NCBI GenBank assembly: GCA_023421135.1
Contig: JAEZUG010000038.1
Coordinates: 1 to 34,588 of the forward strand
Direction of reading: 5' to 3'
Length of the DNA: 34,588 nucleotides
Source of the DNA: Candidatus Cloacimonadota bacterium
Lineage (GTDB): Bacteria > Cloacimonadota > Cloacimonadia > Cloacimonadales > Cloacimonadaceae
In this document: piece by piece, positions 16,046-22,635 of the stretch
Numbering within the stretch: position 1 is the stretch's first letter
Layout: the number at the start of each line of letters is the position of its first letter
Made by a program: the position numbers and the translations under genes
The notes under the pieces: model-generated
What the model was told of the DNA's origin: nothing
What the model saw: only the letters and a program-made list of their open reading frames with translations
Database searches by the model: none

Positions 16046-16051
16046 AGTCAA
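16046..16051 (-). promoter_or_regulatory. TTGACT box upstream of purS
   Basis: The minus strand reads TTGACT 60 bp ahead of the purS start. It is one base off the TTGACA seen ahead of the other operons. No convincing -10 follows at 16-18 bp. A small hairpin, GCTCT-TTGG-AGAGC (16025-16038), lies between the box and the gene. Confidence 0.35.
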
Positions 16052-16062
16052 TGCTTTTTTTT

Positions 16063-16450
16063 AACCCCAGAGGACACGGGGGAAAGCAGAGGTTTATATT
16101 GGTCTGCCAAACTCCGATTTGGCAGAAGCACTCCGGAATCTTGGAAATGGAAGAGGAGTATTAAATGATTAAAGCAGAGTAAAAGAGGAAAAGAGGAAAA
16201 GAGATGTTTTCACAAGGGGTAAAGTAGGAAGGAGCCTTTTAACCACAGAGGGCACAGAGGAAAGCAGAGGGCTATATTGGTCTGCCAAACTCCGATTTGG
16301 CAGAAACACTCCGGAATCTTGGAAATGGAAGAGGAGTATTAAATGATTAGAACAGAGGAAAAGAGGAAAAGAGGAAAAGAGAGGTTTTCACAAGGGGTAA
16401 AGGAGGAAGGAGCCTGCTAAACCACAGAAGACTCAGAGAGAAGCAGAGAT
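16063..16450. repeat. Tandem repeat of about 178 bp, two full copies and a third start
   Basis: Copy 1 spans 16063-16240 and copy 2 spans 16241-16419. They are about 90% alike by eye. A third copy begins at 16420 but continues only about 30 bp. Each unit starts with a CCACAGAGGRCACAGAGG-like head, holds the hairpin TCTGCCAAA-ctccga-TTTGGCAGA (16103-16126 and 16281-16304) and a GAGGAAAA-rich purine tract. No reading frame of note is present. Confidence 0.92.
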
Positions 16451-16740
16451 AGTGGAAGCGACATCTTGTCGCTTTTTGGGAGTGACGAGAGAGTGAACAG
16501 ATCTGCGCTGCTTTGGTAGAGGCGGTCGCCGTACCGCCTCGACTCTACTGGTCTGCCACGTATTGGTCTGCCAAATCACCCCCAAGCCTCACTTCGTTCA
16601 GCTTGGGTGCCCCCGAAATCTCCGAATTGGCAGAAACAGTGGAAAGTCCTGCGGCTTTTGTGGCAATGAGGACATTGCCACACCAAACAGCTACCGTTCT
16701 GCGGGCAAGCAAACCCTGAAAGAGCAGTAGCTACTAACAA
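16451..16740. repeat. Cluster of five strong inverted repeats
   Basis: In order: AAGCGACA-tct-TGTCGCTT followed by TTT (16456-16477); AGGCGGT-cgccgt-ACCGCCT (about 16520-16539); the TCTGCCAAA head at 16567-16575, here separated from its TTGGCAGA partner near 16627 by an inserted CCCAAGC/GCTTGGG stem; a perfect GTGGCAATG-agga-CATTGCCAC (16660-16681); and AGCTAC/GTAGCT enclosing CTGC/GCAG and GGG/CCC (about 16689-16735). No gene is supported; the open frame at 16513-16719 merely runs across these palindromes. Confidence 0.8.
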
Positions 16741-16802
16741 ATGATTGTTATGGACTATAGGTACTTAATGGACGGCATGGAGTGAATGGACTCCCTAATT
16801 CG

Positions 16803-16892
16803 CCACCCATAAAAAACGCATCTCATACTCATGAGACACGCATGATCCCACATGGGTGTCACATGGGTGTCTCATGGGTGTCTCATGCGTGT
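16803..16892. repeat. Bipartite 11-bp repeat element, copy 2 (4 + 4 units)
   Basis: It has the same 44 + 2 + 44 bp design as at 286-375. Minus-strand units at 16803-16846 read ATCATGCGTGT, CTCATGAGTAT, GAGATGCGTTT and TTTATGGGTGG. After the 2-nt centre CC, plus-strand units at 16849-16892 read CACATGGGTGT twice, CTCATGGGTGT and CTCATGCGTGT. It stands about 115 bp ahead of the caspase gene. Confidence 0.92.
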
Positions 16893-16937
16893 CGAGTTAG
16901 AGTGGGTTGGATCAACAACCATTCTTCAACGTTTAAC

Positions 16938-16943
16938 TTGACA
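16938..16943 (+). promoter_or_regulatory. TTGACA box upstream of the caspase gene
   Basis: A perfect TTGACA lies 65 bp ahead of ATG 17009. CACACTTG, 16 bp downstream, is the only weak -10/-7 candidate. The box is 45 bp behind the 11-bp repeat array, similar to the 57 bp seen ahead of the HepT gene. Confidence 0.4.
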
Positions 16944-17008
16944 TAATGCTCTGAATCATCACACTTGAAACCACGCACAAACAGAAGCGAATCCATCGGG
17001 AGGAAGTG

Positions 17009-19291
17009 ATGAAGTCAGAAGCTATAAAGGCTGGATATCAGAGGCTACCGGACTACATCTGGAGCAATCTTAAAAAGCCTCAGAATCATAAAATCTTCTT
17101 TGTTTTGATCCTGCTTTGCTTAAGCATGAACCTCAGTATGGCTCAGGTAACAATCCGTGACAAGATTGCTGCTTATAAGAGCCTCCTGGAGCAGACATCG
17201 GATACCAGTATCCTGCCCCAGGAAAAGGATAGAGCAGTCGCCGCGGCTCTGAACATATCTCCTAAAGGTGAGTATGAGACCACCGCAGATTTTCAGAGAC
17301 GCCAAGTCAGCGCCAGACAAACTGCCAATTCCATAGCCGCAGATTACGATGCCAGAATAGCAGCATATCAGTCTACCTTACAACAACGGCGTTCGATTAT
17401 TGAGCAAAAAATCGCAGCTTTACTGGAGAGTTCTCTGGAAAGCTTCACCAAGCCTAATCCCACCTTTGGTATCTATGATGCTGATAACCAGAGGCTTCCA
17501 GTTTCCTGCTCAGCCCCCTCATTTCAGGATGTCTTAGTAGTGAATGCTCAAACTGCTCAAGCTCTCAAACAGAATCCGGCAAGTTGCAGCCTGAGAGCAG
17601 AGAGACTTTGCGATCATGACCTGAATTGGGTTTATCGCAATTGGGAACTGGTTACCCCCAGCGGAGTCTATCCAATCGGGGCCAGAGCAATTGCTCCCAC
17701 TCCCGCATTACCCGCCGACTACAAGCCTCCCCGGTTGATAGCAGAATTGACTCCCAGGATTATGGAAGCCTCTGGCGATGACATCCTCGATGCCGGAGAA
17801 ACCGGATACCTGGAGCTCAGCTTGCGCAACGAAGGCCAAGGTGCAGCACAGGGCTTGGAGCTGAGGATCACCGGAGAGGCTGCCCCGGGCTTGAGCTGGG
17901 ACAACAGCGTCTTTGTGGGAGAGCTTGCTGCAGGACAGGTAATTGTCAAGCGTATCAATATCCGTGCCACTGAAGCCGTTACTGGTAGGAGTAACCGGCT
18001 TACTATCAGTTTCAATGAAGCCCACGGTTTCTTCCCCGATCCCCTCAATATCTCTTTTCAAACCGCTGCCCTCAAGGCTCCCAACCTGATTCTGGCTGAT
18101 TACGGAGTGGATTCCCGGGATGGTATGATCCGCCAGGGAGAAAGCATCGTTCTGCGGCTCCGGGTCCAGAACATCGGTGCCGGTGTGGCGCGGGGAGTGA
18201 ATCTGGAACCCGTTTTGGGTACAGGTGTGATCCGCCTGGGCGGAAGCGGAGCCTTAAGCCTGGGAGATCTGAACCGGGGAGAATACCGGGATCTGGATCT
18301 TGAACTGATCGCCAATCGCACTGCCACCGCCTTTCCGGTTTCGGTTCGAATCACCGAGCAGCGAGCCCAATATTCTCCTGCTCTCATTCCTCTGGAACTG
18401 AGCCTGCAAACTCCCCAACGTACTGCCCGTGATATCGAGATTGCCGGACGTCAGGCGAATCTGGGAGAAGTGGAGATTGCCGCAGGCCTCAGGGTTGATA
18501 TCGAGGAAAACATTCCCCAAGGCAGTTCCAGACCCAATGCCTATGGCGTGATCCTGGGAATCCAAAACTACCGCTCTATCCAGGGGGTTCCCTATGCGGA
18601 GCGGGATGCCAATATCATGAGAGAGTATTTTATCCACACCCTGGGTATTCCGGAAGGCAATATCCTCCGCAGTATCAATGACCAGGTTACCAAGAGCGAC
18701 CTGGAAGGTCTCTTTGGCCCGGGAGGCAGGCTGAGCCGCAGGATCGGATCCGCCCGGCCGGAGATTTTTGTCTATTTCTCTGGGCATGGCGCACCCTCTA
18801 TATCCAATCAGCAAGCCTATCTGGTGCCCTGGGAGGCGGAACTGAATAATATCGAGAATAGCTGCTATCCGCTCAGCCAGCTTTACACAGACCTGAACCG
18901 CTTACCGCATAGCAGTCTCACAGTGATGATCGATGCTTGTTTCTCAGGTAATACCAGAGATTCCGGAACTCTTTTTGCCGATGCCCGCTTGCCGCGTTTG
19001 ATGGTGGAGATCGCCCCACCGGAATCATCCATCCACCTCTTCAGCGCTGCCCGGGGTAACCAGGTGTCCTGGGTGCATTCAGAGAAACGGCATGGGCTCT
19101 TTAGCTACTACTTGATGAAGGGCATGCAGGGTGATGCCGATGCTAACCGTAACAACCAAATCACGGTGGGAGAGCTGAAAAGCTATTTGGAACGCGAGGT
19201 TCCCGGTGCTGCCGGGCGCATGGAACGGGAACAGAATCCGCAAATTGACTCACCAGATCTGAACCGGGTCTTGATCCGGCTGGAACCTTGA
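17009..19291 (+). CDS. Secreted caspase-family (C14) protein
   Basis: A 760-residue exported protein. GGAGG lies five bases ahead of ATG 17009, so I reject the GTG at 17006. A hydrophobic stretch (FFVLILLCLSMNLSMA, to about residue 46) is a signal peptide with an unusually long N-region. A helical region follows (about 50-230), then two similar beta-sandwich domains (about 240-352 and 353-468, each with GE...L.L...N.G.G.A.G). The C-terminal caspase fold has H593 in YFSGHGAP and C644 in MIDACFSG, so the dyad is intact. Near the end DANRNNQITVGE fits a 12-residue EF-hand loop. The next gene starts 13 bp later. Its target is unknown; metacaspase-type Arg/Lys cleavage is possible. Confidence 0.9.
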   Translation: MKSEAIKAGYQRLPDYIWSNLKKPQNHKIFFVLILLCLSMNLSMAQVTIRDKIAAYKSLLEQTSDTSILPQEKDRAVAAALNISPKGEYETTADFQRRQVSARQTANSIAADYDARIAAYQSTLQQRRSIIEQKIAALLESSLESFTKPNPTFGIYDADNQRLPVSCSAPSFQDVLVVNAQTAQALKQNPASCSLRAERLCDHDLNWVYRNWELVTPSGVYPIGARAIAPTPALPADYKPPRLIAELTPRIMEASGDDILDAGETGYLELSLRNEGQGAAQGLELRITGEAAPGLSWDNSVFVGELAAGQVIVKRINIRATEAVTGRSNRLTISFNEAHGFFPDPLNISFQTAALKAPNLILADYGVDSRDGMIRQGESIVLRLRVQNIGAGVARGVNLEPVLGTGVIRLGGSGALSLGDLNRGEYRDLDLELIANRTATAFPVSVRITEQRAQYSPALIPLELSLQTPQRTARDIEIAGRQANLGEVEIAAGLRVDIEENIPQGSSRPNAYGVILGIQNYRSIQGVPYAERDANIMREYFIHTLGIPEGNILRSINDQVTKSDLEGLFGPGGRLSRRIGSARPEIFVYFSGHGAPSISNQQAYLVPWEAELNNIENSCYPLSQLYTDLNRLPHSSLTVMIDACFSGNTRDSGTLFADARLPRLMVEIAPPESSIHLFSAARGNQVSWVHSEKRHGLFSYYLMKGMQGDADANRNNQITVGELKSYLEREVPGAAGRMEREQNPQIDSPDLNRVLIRLEP

Positions 19292-19304
19292 GGAGGGGGT
19301 GCTG

Positions 19305-20483
19305 ATGACTAACCGATTACTAATTCGGGCAGCAGGATTGCTTTTGATAATAGGCTTGCTAAGCTGCAGTAACCATCTAAACAGCCAAACAACCAGTGCT
19401 TCTGGAGGACGGCAACCAGTCAGTACTGCTTTTGCTTCAGTTCCCCAGGACATCCTGAACCGCGAAATACCTGTTATTTTTAATAAGCAGCAGATTGAGC
19501 TTGAGTATACTGTTCTGAACGGGATATTTGAGCTAAACTTTAGAACCCCTACCCTGGCGGGGAAGGCTTGGGATATATATGTCTTTGCACAGGCATCTGA
19601 ACTAGATATCTGGCGAAGGCTCAGACTCTTGGGTGGAAGCTTGATTAGTGTCCCGAGCGGCAGGGAGCTCTTCGCAACCTGGGATCCTGTAATGGAGCTG
19701 GGCACTTATGCAGTTGCGCACTTGGCTGCCTACGCAGTTGATACAAAAGGCTTTGTATTTGTGCAAGGCGGCAGCTTTAACAACGGCACTTCTGATGTGA
19801 CGGTATCCAGCCTCTATATGGATAAATATGAGCTCACTCAGGCTAGCTACCGAGCTGTGATGGGGACTAATCCCTCGCACTTCAGTGGAAATCCCAACCG
19901 TCCGGTGGAGCAAGTTTCTTGGTTCAATGCCATCGAATATTGTAACCGCCGCAGTATGCAGGAAGGGCTCACACCATGCTACAGCTATGGTAGCAATGGC
20001 ACCAATCCTGCCACTTGGCCGGCTGGCTGGAATACAGATAACTCTACCCACACCAATGTTTCTTGCAATTGGACTGCCAATGGCTACAGACTTCCCACTG
20101 AAGCGGAGTGGGAGTTTGCTGCCCGGGGCGGTAACCGGACGCATAACTATAGCTATAGTGGCAGCAACACTATTGGAGATATTGCTTGGTATGGTACAAA
20201 CTCTGGCTCCAGAACACATGATGTGGGTGAGCTTGCTGCCAATGAACTGGGCATCTTTGATCTGAGCGGTAACGTCTGGGAATGGTGTTGGGATATCATA
20301 GGCGACTACCCAAGTGGTTCACAGAATAATCCCAGGGACGCAAGTAGCGGGTCGTACCGTGTGGCTCGCGGCGGTAGCTGGTTCGGCTATTCCGACTACT
20401 GCACCGTTTCCTATCGGCTCGACAGCTATGCGACTTACAGCCACGCCATGTTAGGCTTCCGCTGTGTCAGGATTTCCCCTTGA
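19305..20483 (+). CDS. FGE/SUMF1-fold lipoprotein, possible DGR target
   Basis: A 392-residue lipoprotein with signal peptide and lipobox LLSC (C21). ATG 19305 is preferred over GTG 19299 because AGGAGG is 8 bases ahead of it. Residues about 60-145 form a degenerate Ig-like segment. The rest is the formylglycine-generating-enzyme fold (FVFVQGGSF, YRLPTEAEWEFAARGG, DLSGNVWEW, VARGGSW, LGFRCVR). Of the catalytic Cys pair of true FGE only the second seems kept (C366); the first aligns with Gly, so enzyme activity is unlikely. Residues 360-383, between RGGSW and LGFR, look like a hypervariable DGR segment. It probably works with the caspase, 13 bp upstream. Confidence 0.87.
   Translation: MTNRLLIRAAGLLLIIGLLSCSNHLNSQTTSASGGRQPVSTAFASVPQDILNREIPVIFNKQQIELEYTVLNGIFELNFRTPTLAGKAWDIYVFAQASELDIWRRLRLLGGSLISVPSGRELFATWDPVMELGTYAVAHLAAYAVDTKGFVFVQGGSFNNGTSDVTVSSLYMDKYELTQASYRAVMGTNPSHFSGNPNRPVEQVSWFNAIEYCNRRSMQEGLTPCYSYGSNGTNPATWPAGWNTDNSTHTNVSCNWTANGYRLPTEAEWEFAARGGNRTHNYSYSGSNTIGDIAWYGTNSGSRTHDVGELAANELGIFDLSGNVWEWCWDIIGDYPSGSQNNPRDASSGSYRVARGGSWFGYSDYCTVSYRLDSYATYSHAMLGFRCVRISP
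20382..20453 (+). other. Candidate DGR variable region
   Basis: Of the 24 codons between RGGSW and LGFR, 20 end in C or T. They encode F, G, Y, S, D, T, V, L, H and A in no conserved pattern, as expected if AAC/AAT template codons were randomised at their first two bases. No template repeat or reverse transcriptase was found in this window, so this stays a hypothesis. Confidence 0.4.
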
Positions 20484-20520
20484 TTTTTGGTTTTTGTCCT
20501 TTTTGCCTTTTGCAAGGTAG

Positions 20521-20540
20521 CGGAGCATTCCGATGCTTCG
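20521..20540. other. Hairpin, 8-bp stem and 4-nt loop, behind the FGE-fold gene
   Basis: CGGAGCAT and ATGCTTCG flank TCCG; one pair is G-T. The hairpin starts 38 bp behind the stop codon. It resembles in size the hairpin that lies behind the variable region of phage BPP-1. It lacks a T-run behind it, so it is not a classical terminator. Confidence 0.6.
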
Positions 20541-20555
20541 TTCTGAGCCACAACT

Positions 20556-21575
20556 ATGAGTTCACGCAAGCTACCGTTCATGCCGAATAAAGTTGTGCTG
20601 TATCCCAAAGCCTGCAGCAGAGCCTTTTGCCACTTCTTCCGCAAGCTCAGTACAGGTTTGGGGCAAGGCTCGCACCGCATCCTCTATCTTCACAGAGTGG
20701 GGGAGGCGCAGAGCGGGTTTTATCCCAAGGGCATAGCTTTGGAGCAATTGGAAGAGCTGATAATCGAGCTGAGAGACCTGGGCTTCAGCTTTCTCAGCCT
20801 TACGCAAGCTCTGCAGCAAAGCCGAGCCGGAAAGAAAACTGGGCTTAGCGTCAGCTTGACCACGGATGATGGCTTTAGCTGCAATTACAATAGCCTGATG
20901 CCTCTCCTGGAAAAGCACCGGATACCGCTCACCCTCTTTCTGATCGGGAAATGTGTGGATAACCGTGCCCTAGCCTGGAATCACAAGCTTCTGCTGGTAC
21001 GAAGCCATGCTGCGCCTGAGGAATTGGAGAGCTTTGTGGAGAGCATTGCGACAGAATTTGCCCTACCCCAGGCTGCTACAGCCGAGGCCAGGATCTTTAA
21101 AGTGGCAAACAGCCGTAAAGACGAGCTGGCGGATCTGCTCTGGGAGCGGTTCTGTCCCATCAGCCAAGCGGAGTATCTGCGGCAGTACCAGCCTTTCCTG
21201 AGTGCGGAGCAGCTACAGGAACTAAGCCGGGAGGGAGTGGAAATTGCCCTGCACAGCCAGACGCATGCGGACTTCAGTCGATTGTCTTTTGAGGAGATGC
21301 AGAAGGAGATCCGGCAGAACCGGTTAGCGCTTAACGAGCTGAATCTGCCCGTGAAGCCCTGTTTCTCCTTGCCCTATGGAAGGCTGTGTAGTGCGGATAA
21401 ACTGGCAGCCCTGTGTAAGACCGAAAAGATTGAGCTCTGCCTGGGTACCTATTACAGCCTGAGGGATAACCGCCTGGGCAAGCTGCTCTGGCAAAGGCAA
21501 CCGCTGGAACTTAGCCCGGCAGCGCTGAAACTGGAACTCTGGCTGAGACCATGGGTACGGGCTTTTAAAAGGTAA
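20556..21575 (+). CDS. Polysaccharide deacetylase (NodB-type) family protein
   Basis: A 339-residue protein of the carbohydrate esterase 4 fold. Metal and catalytic motifs are visible: TTDDGF for the usual TFDDG, and HSQTHADFSRLS for HSxTH. ILYLHRVGE near residue 43 is a typical family start. It has no signal peptide, so it probably acts in the cytoplasm or on a membrane-bound glycan. Ribosome-binding sites are poor for both ATG 20556 and ATG 20580, so the start is uncertain. It follows the FGE-fold gene by 72 bp and is convergent with lplA. Confidence 0.85.
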   Translation: MSSRKLPFMPNKVVLYPKACSRAFCHFFRKLSTGLGQGSHRILYLHRVGEAQSGFYPKGIALEQLEELIIELRDLGFSFLSLTQALQQSRAGKKTGLSVSLTTDDGFSCNYNSLMPLLEKHRIPLTLFLIGKCVDNRALAWNHKLLLVRSHAAPEELESFVESIATEFALPQAATAEARIFKVANSRKDELADLLWERFCPISQAEYLRQYQPFLSAEQLQELSREGVEIALHSQTHADFSRLSFEEMQKEIRQNRLALNELNLPVKPCFSLPYGRLCSADKLAALCKTEKIELCLGTYYSLRDNRLGKLLWQRQPLELSPAALKLELWLRPWVRAFKR

Positions 21576-21579
21576 TATA

Positions 21580-21649
21580 CCACAGAAAACACAGAGAAAA
21601 GCATTCTCAATTCTCAATTCCCTCTGCTGGTCTCTGTGTCCTCTGTGGC
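21580..21649. terminator. Inverted CACAGAG repeat between convergent genes, possible terminator
   Basis: The left arm (21580-21603, CCACAGAAAACACAGAGA then AAAAGCA) and the right arm (21624-21648, TGCTGGTCTCTGTGTCCTC then TGTGG) are imperfect inverted repeats about 20 bp apart. They belong to the family that heads the tandem repeats at 16063 and 16241. Between convergent stops they could end transcription both ways, but there is no T-run. Confidence 0.45.
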
Positions 21650-21654
21650 TAATT

Positions 21655-22635
21655 TTAGAAAAACAGCTCCAGGAGCTCTTTAGCGCTGACTTTGCCGAAG
21701 AACTGTTCCAGATCCAGGCATTGCAGTTTTTCCAGGATGGCAGCCCGTTCGTGGGGTGTATCCTTCAGAGTATCCTCAAACACGCTCAAATCCTGATTGG
21801 AAAAGAAATCTCCAAAGATCCGAATCCCCTCAAGGAGTCCTTTTTGGATATCCAGATAGGCTTCGATTGTACCGGCTGCAGTACGGATGCTATTTGAGAG
21901 ATTGTATTTGGGGGATTGTCCGAAGTTCCATTCCCAAGTCTTATACTTCTCGTCGCAGAGTTTCTGGATCTGCTTCAGCTCTTCGGTGCTGAAGACGTGT
22001 TCACTAATCTCGGGATAGAGACTATGCACTTTGGCTCGAACCAGCTCCACAAAACGCTGCAGAGGCAGTTCCTGAGCGAGATGCTCTGTCACATTGGTCA
22101 CGCGGGCTCTTACAGATTTCACTGCTTTGTCGGAGAACTTGAGAGGGTTAACTTTGAGAGCAGCAGAAAGATCCACCAGCCGGGAGCTGTAAAGAATGGT
22201 TCCGTGCTGCAGGATGCGTCCATTCTCCACCAGCTTGGCATTACCGGAGAATTTGAGACCTTCGATCACCAGGTCGTTACGTCCTTGAAGCTCGGCTTGA
22301 ACGCCCAGATCGTGCAGAACCTCCAGGATGGGAGCAGTATAGTGCTGGAAGTTCCAGGGAGAATCACCCTTGGAATCCATGATAAAGCTGAAATTAAGGT
22401 TCCCCAGATCGTGAAAGACTGTGCCGCCGCCCGTGAGCCGTCGCACCACGGGGATATTGTGCTGCCTTACGTAGTCCTGATTGATCTCGGCGATGCTATT
22501 TTGGTGCATGCCCACAATAATGGACGGCTGGTTGATATAGAGCAGGAAAGCTTCATGTGGACAGTGCCGCAGCAGATACTCCTCTGTGGCGATGTTGAAA
22601 GGTGCGTCCTGACTGGTGGAAAAGACTGAGATCAT
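21655..22635 (-). CDS. lplA: Lipoate-protein ligase A
   Basis: A 326-residue ligase that attaches lipoate to E2 or glycine-cleavage H proteins. The lipoate/biotin-binding motif is RRLTGGGTVFHDLGNLNFSF, followed by GRNDLVIEGLKFSGNA with the catalytic lysine region. The C-terminal 90 residues form the accessory domain, as in full-length LplA. The start overlaps the oligoendopeptidase stop by one base (TAATG), so the genes form an operon. The lipoylated partner is not in the window. Confidence 0.93.
   Translation of the reverse strand: MISVFSTSQDAPFNIATEEYLLRHCPHEAFLLYINQPSIIVGMHQNSIAEINQDYVRQHNIPVVRRLTGGGTVFHDLGNLNFSFIMDSKGDSPWNFQHYTAPILEVLHDLGVQAELQGRNDLVIEGLKFSGNAKLVENGRILQHGTILYSSRLVDLSAALKVNPLKFSDKAVKSVRARVTNVTEHLAQELPLQRFVELVRAKVHSLYPEISEHVFSTEELKQIQKLCDEKYKTWEWNFGQSPKYNLSNSIRTAAGTIEAYLDIQKGLLEGIRIFGDFFSNQDLSVFEDTLKDTPHERAAILEKLQCLDLEQFFGKVSAKELLELFF

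Noticed and set aside
15987..16051. Purine riboswitch ahead of purS
   Set aside because: The leader between the TTGACT box and the start is about 60 nt, too short for a purine aptamer, and no aptamer-like pattern is visible. Only a 5-bp hairpin is present.
16513..16719. Open frame of 68 codons in the hairpin region
   Set aside because: It runs straight through several palindromes, has no ribosome-binding site and no protein-like composition.
16451..16740. Integron attC sites
   Set aside because: The inverted repeats lack the conserved GTTRRRY ends, and there is no integrase or cassette gene.
19305..20483. Active formylglycine-generating enzyme
   Set aside because: The first of the two catalytic Cys appears to be replaced by Gly, the protein is a lipoprotein, and no sulfatase gene is nearby.
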